Part shown: piece after piece, positions 8,571-17,050 of the stretch | Numbering within the stretch: the first letter of the stretch is position 1 | Layout of the letters: each line of letters opens with the position of its first letter | NCBI GenBank assembly: GCA_018713685.1 | Contig: DVOK01000020.1 | Location: 42,642 to 106,641 of the forward strand | Direction: 5' to 3' | DNA: 64,000 bases | Source of the DNA: Merdousia gallistercoris | GTDB taxonomy: Bacteria > Verrucomicrobiota > Verrucomicrobiia > Opitutales > Intestinicryptomonadaceae | Program-made: the position numbers and the translations under genes | Notes under the pieces: generated by a model | Told to the model about the DNA's origin: nothing | Seen by the model: only the letters and a program-made list of their open reading frames with translations | The model's database searches: none

Positions 8571-9168
8571 CCTTAAAAAGGCGCGCGACGGCGTTTCCCG
8601 CAATCCGTGACGCCAACTGTTTTGATTTTAATAAAAATTCCTAAAAGCATCGCGGCTTTTTCGTGCGCCCTAAAAAACTTTATAAAATTAGGCGCCTGTA
8701 AAGCGTTTCATTCCTGTCAGGACACAGTTTTTTATTGGGCAAATACCTTTCTCCCCACAAGCGCGTTTTTCTATCGGGCGGACTTACTTTTTACGCTCTA
8801 ATATTTCCTGCACAAGTATAGTTCTCTATCTGACAAGCGCGGTCTTTCATAACGGGACGCTGTTTTTATGCGAACTTAAAGCGCGTTGCAAAATAGCATT
8901 TGGCAGATTTTGCGAACCTAAAAAATCGGGGGTAAAATGCGCCCCCGCGCCCTTCCACATCGCGCCTGCATTGCACAATTTTGCAACCGAAAAATTTATA
9001 AAAACGCCACCTACATATTGCGCAAAAGAATCGCACAGAATTGACAGGATCAGTTTTTTTTCGGCCTCCGCAATAATCCGAGCTCTCAAAATGTACTACA
9101 TTTTGCGCTTTACATTATTTGCCGGGCAAAGAAAAATTTTTAAAGCCGCGCCGCCGAGAGCGCCAAGG
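8571..9168. other. Intergenic region, nothing recognised
   Basis: About 600 bases lie between the 3' end of the CE15 gene and the 3' end of the sigma-54 activator gene. A short hairpin (GCCTT/AAGGC at about 8572-8584) has no T-run. No RNA gene or credible protein frame was recognised. Several short frames on both strands have random composition. Confidence 0.5.
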
Positions 9169-10701
9169 CTATTTATATAAGCTCGTATCTATACCGAGCT
9201 TTTTTATCTTGTATAAGACGACGCGCTGGGTCGTTCCCAAATGCTTGGCAGCGGCGCTCGCATTCCCCTTTTTCAGTTTGAGCGCTTCAACAATCAGCTC
9301 CTTTTCAAATGATGATACTAACGATTCATAGTCCCCGCCCTCCTCAGGCGTATTCGGAACCAACGATGAATACGTCGCCTCTGCGGTTTGAAGTGAAGGC
9401 GGAAGATTATAGCCGCTTATTACGTTGTCTGAGGTATTCAATACGGCGTATTCAATGCAATTTTCAAGCTCGCGCACATTTCCCGGCCAATAGTAGGTGC
9501 TCATCATATTTATTGCGGGCGTCGTAATGCGGGCCACGGACTTGCCGTGAATTGCATTGTACTTCTTTAAAAAATATTCCGCAAGAAGCACAATGTCGCT
9601 CTTTCTGTTGCGCAATGCCGGGATATAAATCGGGAAAACGTTGAGGCGGTAATAAAGGTCCTCCCTAAACGCCCCCTTGGCAATCATATCTTCGAGATTT
9701 CTACTGGTCGCCGCAATAATGCGGACGTCAACTTTTCTCTCGCTGCTGCCGCCTACGCGGTAAAATGTGTGCTCTTGTATAAATCGCAGAAGTTTTAACT
9801 GCATAGGAAGCGATACATCGCCAATTTCATCGAGGAAAAGCGTTCCGGTATCCGCGAGCTCCGCAAGACCTATTTTGCGGTTTACCGCCCCCGTGAACGA
9901 CCCTTTTTCATGCCCGAAAAGTTCGCTTTCTATGAGTCCCTCGGGGATTGCGGCGCAGTTTACCGCAATAAAGGGCTTGTCGGCCCTCGTTGAGTGCTTC
10001 TGTATGGATTTTGCAACCAATTCCTTACCCGTGCCCGACTCCCCGCGAATGAGGACAGTTGCGTTTGATGCGGCAACCTTTGAAATCATCGCATAGACTT
10101 TTTTCATGTTGCTGCAATTCCCAATTATTTCCTCGGGGCGCAATTTGTTTTCGAGTTCGAGTTTCAAGGCGCGGCTTTCGCTCAAAAGCTTTTCACGTTC
10201 TTCATGCTCGGAGTAAGCGGCGTATATGGCGTCGGCCACGATTGTCGCGATTGTGTCGAGGAGGTGGTAGTCGGCCTTCAAGTCGGTATCGGGCTCGACC
10301 TTGCGGTCTATGCTTAGAGTGCCGATAACGTCGTCTTTATAGATAATCGGAACGCATATGAAAGCTACTCCCTTTTGGTTGTCGCGCGCTTTTGTGCGGT
10401 TTAAGAATCCCTTTTCTTTTGAGATATCCGGGATTATCCTTCCCTTACCCTGCGAAACAACCGTGCCCGTTATGCCTTCGCCGACGCGGTACAAGCCCCT
10501 GTCTATTTCCGAGCGGCTCAGCCCTTCGGAAGCCTCTATTACGAGAACGTCGCCTTCGCGCAAGGTGACAGTTCCCCTTAAAAGCCCCATTTCCACATGG
10601 AGTATTTTAAGGACTTCCGAGAGCATTTCCTGAACGGAAGTTCTTCTGGCTACAAGATGACTTATTTTATTTAATACGGCGACTTCTACGTGAAGGCTCA
10701 T
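9169..10701 (-). CDS. NifA-like sigma-54-dependent transcriptional activator (GAF-AAA+-Fis)
   Basis: This is a 510-residue enhancer-binding protein. Residues of about 15-165 form a GAF sensor domain. The AAA+ sigma-54 interaction domain spans about 190-420, with Walker A GESGTGKE (220-227), the sigma-54 contact loop GSFTGA (267-272) and Walker B LFLDEIGD (288-295). A Fis-type helix-turn-helix forms the last 40 residues. It has no receiver domain, so it is NifA-like rather than NtrC-like. It is the third gene after gltB and gltD (9 bases after gltD, same strand). Two sigma-54 promoter matches flank the gltB-glnA intergenic region. The likely job is therefore activation of the GS/GOGAT genes in response to nitrogen status; that is inference from position. 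No PII gene is present in the window. Confidence 0.88.
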   Translation of the reverse strand: MSLHVEVAVLNKISHLVARRTSVQEMLSEVLKILHVEMGLLRGTVTLREGDVLVIEASEGLSRSEIDRGLYRVGEGITGTVVSQGKGRIIPDISKEKGFLNRTKARDNQKGVAFICVPIIYKDDVIGTLSIDRKVEPDTDLKADYHLLDTIATIVADAIYAAYSEHEEREKLLSESRALKLELENKLRPEEIIGNCSNMKKVYAMISKVAASNATVLIRGESGTGKELVAKSIQKHSTRADKPFIAVNCAAIPEGLIESELFGHEKGSFTGAVNRKIGLAELADTGTLFLDEIGDVSLPMQLKLLRFIQEHTFYRVGGSSERKVDVRIIAATSRNLEDMIAKGAFREDLYYRLNVFPIYIPALRNRKSDIVLLAEYFLKKYNAIHGKSVARITTPAINMMSTYYWPGNVRELENCIEYAVLNTSDNVISGYNLPPSLQTAEATYSSLVPNTPEEGGDYESLVSSFEKELIVEALKLKKGNASAAAKHLGTTQRVVLYKIKKLGIDTSLYK

Positions 10702-10710
10702 TTTTTATTT

Positions 10711-12138
10711 TTAGCGCTTTGCTGTATTAGTTAAATAGTTGTGTATTTTTTCGGACACAGCTATTCCCGAAGCCATGGCGCGCACCACAAGAGACGGCCC
10801 CGATATGCAGTCGCCCGCGGCAAAAACCGCGTCCGAATTTGTGAGCATAGATGGATCTACGGCAACCATAGACCGAGAATTCAAAAGTATCCCCAATTCT
10901 TCAACAATTCCATTTTTTGGGACACCTGTAAAGCCCATACTTAACAAAATTAAATCGGCGTCTATCTTGAAGTCTTCACCCTTCCGCTCGGTAAAGGAAC
11001 GCGGGCGGCCGGAGGCGTCGAAAGTCCACTCGCAGCGCGCGAGCGTCGCCGATTTTGCAAATCCGCCCTTTACTTCTATAGATTTGACATTTACAGCCCA
11101 TAGCCTCTCGCAGCCTTCGAGGTGGCTGCTTGAAGTGCGGAGCATATACGGCCACATCGGCCACGGCGTCGATGAATGTCTCTGGGCGGGCGGCTCAGGC
11201 ATTATCTCCACCTGCACGACCGACTTTGCCCCTTGGCGTATCGCAGTGCCGACACAGTCCGAGCCTGTATCTCCGCCGCCGACGACGAGCACTTTTTTGC
11301 CTTTTGCCGAAATTTCTAGATTGGGCGATTCTCCGGAAATTACGCGGTTTTGCGAACTGAGAAAATCGAGCGCGAAAAACACGCCCCGCGCGCCCTTGCC
11401 CTCCACATTGTCGGAAAGCCCGCGCGGAACTGCCGTTCCGAGGCAGAGGCACACGGCGTCGAATTTTCTCTTCAAATATTTTGCGGAAATATCCGTTCCT
11501 ATCTCCACTCCGCCTTCAAACGTCACTCCCGAAGACGACAGTATGTCTATTCTGCGCTCTACGACGCTCTTTTTAAGTTTAAAGTCGGGGATTCCGTACC
11601 TTAGCAAACCGCCGAAATTGGAATTTTTTTCAAATACTACAACTTCGTGGCCCTTTTTGGAGAGGGCATCAGCGGCAGACAAACCGGCTGGGCCTGAACC
11701 TACAACCGCAATGCGCTTTCCGGTATAAAAGCGCGGCTTGAAAGGCTCGACGTACCCGCGCTTGAATGCGTTTTCTATTATTTCGTATTCTATCTGCTTT
11801 ATGGCCACGGGATCCGACGGAAGGCCCGCCGTGCACGAGGCCTCACAGAGAGCCGGGCACACGCGCGCGGTAAATTCCGGGAACGGCGAAGTCTGCGCGA
11901 GAATGTAGTAGGCGTCGCGCAGGCGGTTTTCCCTCACTGCGGCGTTGAAATCTGGGATATTGTTGCCAAGCGGGCACCCAGAACCATGGCAGAACGGTAT
12001 TCCGCAGTTTATGCATCTGCGAGCCTGCTCCGAGACCTCCGCGGTAGTCGGACGAATTTCGACTTCGTCGTAATCGCCCGTTCTATCCGCCCTGTACGCG
12101 CACTTTGAGCGCTTAATATCCAGGAAGTTTATAGCCAT
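10711..12138 (-). CDS. gltD: Glutamate synthase small (beta) subunit
   Basis: This 475-residue NADPH- and FAD-binding subunit passes electrons to GltB for reductive transfer of the glutamine amide to 2-oxoglutarate. The N-terminus carries the cysteine clusters CINCGIPFCHGSGCPLGN and ARVCPALCEASC that hold two [4Fe-4S] centres. FAD-binding GSGPAGLSAADAL and NADPH-binding VVGGGDTGSDCVG follow, and GDCISGPSLVVRAMASG is near the end. The start ATG at 12138 follows AAAGGAG and lies one base after the gltB stop. A start nine codons earlier would sit inside gltB and lacks a ribosome site. It is translated in tandem with gltB. Confidence 0.95.
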   Translation of the reverse strand: MAINFLDIKRSKCAYRADRTGDYDEVEIRPTTAEVSEQARRCINCGIPFCHGSGCPLGNNIPDFNAAVRENRLRDAYYILAQTSPFPEFTARVCPALCEASCTAGLPSDPVAIKQIEYEIIENAFKRGYVEPFKPRFYTGKRIAVVGSGPAGLSAADALSKKGHEVVVFEKNSNFGGLLRYGIPDFKLKKSVVERRIDILSSSGVTFEGGVEIGTDISAKYLKRKFDAVCLCLGTAVPRGLSDNVEGKGARGVFFALDFLSSQNRVISGESPNLEISAKGKKVLVVGGGDTGSDCVGTAIRQGAKSVVQVEIMPEPPAQRHSSTPWPMWPYMLRTSSSHLEGCERLWAVNVKSIEVKGGFAKSATLARCEWTFDASGRPRSFTERKGEDFKIDADLILLSMGFTGVPKNGIVEELGILLNSRSMVAVDPSMLTNSDAVFAAGDCISGPSLVVRAMASGIAVSEKIHNYLTNTAKR

Positions 12139-12139
12139 A

Positions 12140-15100
12140 TTACACCGTCTCCTTTCCGGCTTCATGGGAGTCTCCGCTGTGCATCCTGCCGAGAGCCTTC
12201 TTGTATTCCACCGGAAATACTTTTACGAATTTCGGCAACATATTTTCCCAATCATCTAGTATCTCGCGTGCGCGTGTACTCGAAGTAGCCTCGTAGAATT
12301 CTTCAATGAGCCCTTTCAATTCATTTTCGTCTTCGGAGCCTTCTGCTATCGTTTCGAGGTCTATCGAACTGAGATTGCACCTCATATCGAAGTTTCCAGT
12401 TTCGTCCAGCACATAGGCGAAACCGCCCGTCATGCCGGCGCCGAAGTTAAAGCCGGTCGGCCCGAGTATTACGACTCTTCCGCCGGTCATGTATTCGCAG
12501 CAGTGGTCGCCTATACCTTCGGCCACGAGAGTCGCGCCGCTGTTGCGGATTGCGAAGCGCTCGCCAGCCTTGCCGTTTAGGAATATTTTTCCGCCTGTAG
12601 CGCCGTAGCCTATGACGTTGCCGGCTATCCAATTTGAGCTGCTTTCAATCGGGCAGTCGGGCGAGAGCCTGACTATTATTTTGCCGCCCGAAAGCCCCTT
12701 GCCAACATAGTCGTTTGCCTCGCCTTCGAGGTTGAATGTAAGCCCTGCTGCCAAGAATGCGCCGAAGCTCTGCCCTGCGACTCCCTTGAAGTTCACCTTT
12801 ATCGTATCCTCCGGGAGCCCCGCATTGCCGTACTTTTTGGCAACCATCGAGCTTAACATTGCGCCGACACTCCTGTCGGAATTCTTTATTTCCATGCTTA
12901 TTTCAGCCGGCTTTCCGGATTCGACATTCTCGCCGACGAGCTTTATGAGCTTCTTGTCGTAGGACTGCTGCAGCTCGCGCGGAGCCAAACCTGCGCTCTT
13001 GCGCGGGAGGGATTCGTCGCCGACAACCTCAAATATCTTGGAGAAGTCGAGGTTCTTGGACTTCCAGAAGTTTATGGCTTCGTTCGTTTCGAGCAAATCG
13101 CTGCGTCCGACCGCCTCGTCTATCGAGCGCAGGCCGAGCCGCGCAAGTATTTCCCGAACTTCGCCCGCCACAAATCTCAAGAAGTTTTCAATGTGTTCCG
13201 GCTTTCCCTTAAAGCACTTTCTCAAGCGGGGATCCTGGGTCGCGACTCCAACCGGGCAGGAATTTTCGTGGCACTTGCGAATCATAACGCAGCCGAGCGT
13301 TACGAGAATTGTCGTCGCAAAGCCGAATTCCTCGGCTCCGAGGAGCGCGCCTATTACGACGTCTCTGCCGGTTTTCAGCTGTCCGTCAACCTGCACGCGG
13401 ATTTTGTCGCGCAGCCTGTTTAGGCGGAGAGTATGCTGAACCTCCGCAAGCCCGAGTTCCCACGGAAGCCCCGCATGCTTTATGCTCGTGAGCGGCGAAG
13501 CGCCCGTGCCGCCGTCGTGGCCGCTAATGAGCACGACGTCCGCCTTGCCCTTTGCAACGCCCGCAGCTACCGTTCCAACGCCTACCTCCGAGACGAGCTT
13601 TACGGATACGCGCGCGTTTTCGTTTGCGTTGCGCAAGTCGTATATAAGCTGTGCGAGGTCTTCGATTGAATAAATGTCGTGGTGCGGCGGCGGAGAAATA
13701 AGGCTGACGCCCGGAGTGGCGTGGCGCACGCGTGCGATTATCTCGTTCACCTTGTGGCCTGGCAGCTGTCCGCCCTCGCCAGGCTTTGCGCCCTGGGCTA
13801 TCTTAATCTGCAATTCGCGGGCATTTATAAGGTACTCGGCAGTGACGCCGAATCTGCCGCTCGCGACCTGCTTGATGGCGCTTGCCTTGTTGTCGTACGT
13901 GCCGATGCCCTTGTAGCGTGCCGGGTCTTCGCCGCCCTCGCCTGAATTGCTCATTCCGCCGAGCCTGTTCATGGCGAGCGCAATAGTCTCGTGCGCCTCG
14001 GGGCTTATCGAGCCGAAGCTCATAGCGCCGGTGACGAACCTGTGGACGATGGAATCCACGCTTTCAACTTCGTCTATCGGAACTGGCTTTGTTGGCTTGA
14101 ATTTGAATAGCCCGCGCAAAGTGCACAAGTGGCGCGCCTGATTGTTTATGAACTCGGCGTATTCGCGGTATTTTGATACGTCGTTTTCGCGCACAGCGCG
14201 CTGCAAAAGCGTTATCGTTGTGGGAGTCCACAAGTGGTGCTCGCCGTCGCGCCTAAACTTGTACTTGCCGATATTTTCGAGCGAATTTTCAAAATTCGGC
14301 TTCGGGTAGTGCGCATTGCCGTAGCGCTCGAGCGTTTCGGCGGCGATTTCTGTCAAACCTATTCCGCCCACGCGGGAAGCGGTAGGCGCAAAATATGCAT
14401 CGACAAGCTCCTTTCCGAGCCCAACCGCCTCAAATACCTGCGCTTGGCGATAGCTGCGCAAGGTGGAAATGCCCATTTTTGACATAACCTTCAAAATCCC
14501 CTTGCAGACCGCCTTGATGTAGTTAGCAACCGCAACGGCCGCATCAACGCCCGTCACTTGTCCGTTTTCGACCATATTTGCGACAGTCTCTATCGCCAAA
14601 TAGGGGTTGATTGCCGTGGCCCCGTAGCCGAGCAACAGGCAGAAGTGCGCCACTTCGCGCGCTTCGCCGGTTTCGGCAATTATCCCGGCGCTTGTTCTCA
14701 GGCGCTTGTCAACGAGCCTGCGGTTTACCGCCGCAACAGCAAGCAACATCGGTATCGGGGCATGCCCGTAAGACAAGTTTTTATCGCTTATAATTATAAC
14801 GCTCTTTCCGTTTCTCACGGCATTTTCAGCCGCGTCGGACAGCTTTTCGAGCGACTCGCGAAGCGCCTTTTCGCCGCCCGCCGCCGAGAACTCTGCCGGT
14901 ATTCTCTCCGCCTGGAAGTTTTCAACTTTGGAGGACAATATGCAAGCGACGTCGCGGTTGGCGAGAATCGGGTGCGGGAGTTTTAACAAGTGCGCGTGCT
15001 CGGGCAGTTCGATAAGCGTGTTGCCCTGGTTGCCGATGTATGTCATAAGACTCATGACAAGCTCTTCGCGGATCGGGTCAATCGGAGGATTCGTGACCTG

Positions 15101-16672
15101 TGCAAAGAGCTGCTTAAAGTAGTCGTAAAGCAGCTGGGGCTTCTCGGAGAGCACTGCGAGTGCCGCGTCGTTTCCCATCGAGCCTATCGGTTCGGCCCCC
15201 TTCTCCGCCATCGGGCGCAAAATAAGGTCGAGATCCTCGGCCGTGTAGCCGAAAAGCTTTTGGCGCTGGACGATGTTTTCTCCGATAATCGGCTCGGGTA
15301 CAGATTCAAATATTCCGCTTAGAGTTATGCGGTTTGCGTCCACCCACCTGCGATACGGCTTTCCGCGGGCAACGAGAGTCTTTATTTCCTTGTCGAAAAG
15401 TATGCGGTGCTTGTTGAGGTCGAGGTATATCATCTCGCCCGCGCCGAGCCTGCCGCGCATTACCACTTCCGACGGCGGAATGTCAAGAACGCCAGTTTCC
15501 GATGCGAGCACAAATTTTCCGCTCTTTGTGAGCGTAAAGCGCGCTGGGCGCAAACCGTTGCGGTCCAAAAGGGCTCCGGCGTTCACGCCGTCGGTGAATG
15601 CGAGCGCCGCCGGGCCGTCCCACGGTTCCGACAATCCGGAGTGGTATTCAAAGAACCCCTGTATGTCTTTGCTCACATAAAAATTTCTGCCCCAAGCCTG
15701 CGGCACGAGCATTAGCATCGTATGCGGGAGGCTCCGCCCCGCGGAGGTGTACAATTCGACAGCGTTGTCCAAGCATGCGGAGTCGCTCTGCCCTTCGCGG
15801 ATTACTGGGAGAATTTTTTTGATGTCGTCGCCAAATAGCGGCGAGCAGAAGTGGTCCTCGCGCGAGCGCATCTGGTTCAGATTTCCCCTCAGCGTGTTTA
15901 TTTCGCCGTTGTGGGCAAGGTAGCGGAACGGCTGTGCCAACTGCCAAGTCGGGAAAGTGTTGGTGCTGTACCTTTGGTGGACGAGAGCAATTGCGCTTTT
16001 AAAATTCTCGTCGGCAAGATCCGGAAAGAACTTGCGCAACTGCGGAGCGTTTAAAAGGCCCTTATAGACAATAGTCCTGCAAGAGAGGGTGCAAATATAA
16101 AAAGTGTCGCCGGCAGCAGTCTTTGCGTCAACGTCTTTTTCTATTCTGCGGCGGAGGATATAGAGGGCGCGCTCAAAGTCGGTCTCATTTTTATCGTCTG
16201 CGCCTTCTACGAAAAATTGTTCAATTTTCGGGCAGGATTCGAGTGCCATGCCGCCAATGGCGTCCATATTTACCGGGACTTCCCTCCATGCAAAAATCTT
16301 TAAGTTTTCGGCTGCGGTGTCCGCCTCTATAATGCGCTTGCACTCTTCCGCTACATTTTTGTCGCGCGGTAGAAAAACCATGCCTACACCATATTTGCCG
16401 CGTTCGGGCAAATTCTTTATGTGGGCCTTGAAGAACTCGTGCGGTATTTGCGTCATTATACCTGCGCCATCGCCAGTTTGAGAGTCTCCGCCCACCGCGC
16501 CTCTATGCATTAGGCGTTCCAGTACTTTTATGCCGTTCTCCACTATTTCGTGTTTGCGGACGGCGTTAATGTCGGCTACAAGTCCCACTCCGCAAGCGTC
16601 GTGTTCGTTTATTGAATTATACATTCCCTGCGGGCGCGGGAAGTAAGAGTTGGTTGTGCGATTTTCCTGCAT
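12140..16672 (-). CDS. gltB: Glutamate synthase large (alpha) subunit
   Basis: This 1510-residue subunit of NADPH-GOGAT has an N-terminal class II amidotransferase domain whose nucleophile is Cys27 in NEHDACGVG. A short propeptide of 26 residues is probably removed to expose it. A central domain and the FMN-binding synthase domain follow (GGMSNSGEGGEDP; EGGQLPGHKV; SPPPHHDIYSIEDLA). The [3Fe-4S] cysteines are in CVMIRKCHENSCPVG, and the C-terminal domain is a GXGXG beta-helix. The length is typical. A sigma-54 promoter match lies about 30-47 bases upstream of the ATG (16703-16719, minus strand), giving a short leader. It forms an operon with gltD and the sigma-54 activator and diverges from glnA. 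Confidence 0.96.
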   Translation of the reverse strand: MQENRTTNSYFPRPQGMYNSINEHDACGVGLVADINAVRKHEIVENGIKVLERLMHRGAVGGDSQTGDGAGIMTQIPHEFFKAHIKNLPERGKYGVGMVFLPRDKNVAEECKRIIEADTAAENLKIFAWREVPVNMDAIGGMALESCPKIEQFFVEGADDKNETDFERALYILRRRIEKDVDAKTAAGDTFYICTLSCRTIVYKGLLNAPQLRKFFPDLADENFKSAIALVHQRYSTNTFPTWQLAQPFRYLAHNGEINTLRGNLNQMRSREDHFCSPLFGDDIKKILPVIREGQSDSACLDNAVELYTSAGRSLPHTMLMLVPQAWGRNFYVSKDIQGFFEYHSGLSEPWDGPAALAFTDGVNAGALLDRNGLRPARFTLTKSGKFVLASETGVLDIPPSEVVMRGRLGAGEMIYLDLNKHRILFDKEIKTLVARGKPYRRWVDANRITLSGIFESVPEPIIGENIVQRQKLFGYTAEDLDLILRPMAEKGAEPIGSMGNDAALAVLSEKPQLLYDYFKQLFAQVTNPPIDPIREELVMSLMTYIGNQGNTLIELPEHAHLLKLPHPILANRDVACILSSKVENFQAERIPAEFSAAGGEKALRESLEKLSDAAENAVRNGKSVIIISDKNLSYGHAPIPMLLAVAAVNRRLVDKRLRTSAGIIAETGEAREVAHFCLLLGYGATAINPYLAIETVANMVENGQVTGVDAAVAVANYIKAVCKGILKVMSKMGISTLRSYRQAQVFEAVGLGKELVDAYFAPTASRVGGIGLTEIAAETLERYGNAHYPKPNFENSLENIGKYKFRRDGEHHLWTPTTITLLQRAVRENDVSKYREYAEFINNQARHLCTLRGLFKFKPTKPVPIDEVESVDSIVHRFVTGAMSFGSISPEAHETIALAMNRLGGMSNSGEGGEDPARYKGIGTYDNKASAIKQVASGRFGVTAEYLINARELQIKIAQGAKPGEGGQLPGHKVNEIIARVRHATPGVSLISPPPHHDIYSIEDLAQLIYDLRNANENARVSVKLVSEVGVGTVAAGVAKGKADVVLISGHDGGTGASPLTSIKHAGLPWELGLAEVQHTLRLNRLRDKIRVQVDGQLKTGRDVVIGALLGAEEFGFATTILVTLGCVMIRKCHENSCPVGVATQDPRLRKCFKGKPEHIENFLRFVAGEVREILARLGLRSIDEAVGRSDLLETNEAINFWKSKNLDFSKIFEVVGDESLPRKSAGLAPRELQQSYDKKLIKLVGENVESGKPAEISMEIKNSDRSVGAMLSSMVAKKYGNAGLPEDTIKVNFKGVAGQSFGAFLAAGLTFNLEGEANDYVGKGLSGGKIIVRLSPDCPIESSSNWIAGNVIGYGATGGKIFLNGKAGERFAIRNSGATLVAEGIGDHCCEYMTGGRVVILGPTGFNFGAGMTGGFAYVLDETGNFDMRCNLSSIDLETIAEGSEDENELKGLIEEFYEATSSTRAREILDDWENMLPKFVKVFPVEYKKALGRMHSGDSHEAGKETV

Positions 16673-16702
16673 AATTTAGTAATGTTGTTGCTTTATCTTT
16701 TA

Positions 16703-16719
16703 AGCAGATAATGTGCCAA
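16703..16719 (-). promoter_or_regulatory. Sigma-54 (RpoN) promoter of the gltB operon
   Basis: Read on the minus strand this is TTGGCACATTATCTGCT. It fits the -24/-12 consensus YTGGCACGrNNNTTGCW, with GG and GC separated by exactly ten bases. The expected start point near 16692 gives a leader of about 20 bases before gltB. Confidence 0.75.
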
Positions 16720-16858
16720 TTTTGTAATATTACACACAACATACTTCTAAAAAATAACTTACAACGCAAGAAATGTTCTATCCAAAAATGTAGCTCGTTT
16801 TAGCGGCATCTATGCAACAAAATTGTCATATTTAAAAATTAAAGCGCGACAATTTTGT
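16717..16858. promoter_or_regulatory. Candidate activator or enhancer sites between gltB and glnA
   Basis: The sequence CAATTTTGT occurs at 16717-16725 and again inside an 11-base inverted pair: ACAAAATTGTC (16817-16827) and GACAATTTTGT (16848-16858), 20 bases apart. A perfect 12-base palindrome TGTAATATTACA lies at 16723-16734. The TGT-N-ACA character recalls NifA-class upstream activator sites. Assignment to the activator encoded at 9169-10701 is inference. Confidence 0.45.
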
Positions 16859-16991
16859 AGTAATTATTTTGCCACACCATAAATTAAAATCTTGGAATGC
16901 GAATAAAAATCGTCAATATTTGCCGCATATATATACATATAGAGCGCGATTAAAGAAAAAAACAAATATTTTACGCCGCTTAGAAAAAAAC

Positions 16992-17007
16992 TGGCACGAT
17001 ATATGCT
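16992..17007 (+). promoter_or_regulatory. Sigma-54 (RpoN) promoter of glnA
   Basis: TGGCACGATATATGCT matches the consensus TGGCACGrNNNTTGCW with one mismatch and the required GG-N10-GC spacing. Transcription would begin near 17018, downstream of the first in-frame ATG at 17003. This is why the start at 17051 is preferred for the gene. Confidence 0.78.
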
Positions 17008-17050
17008 TACTAAAAAGGCGTCCTTAAAATTTAACAACAAAAGGGAAAAA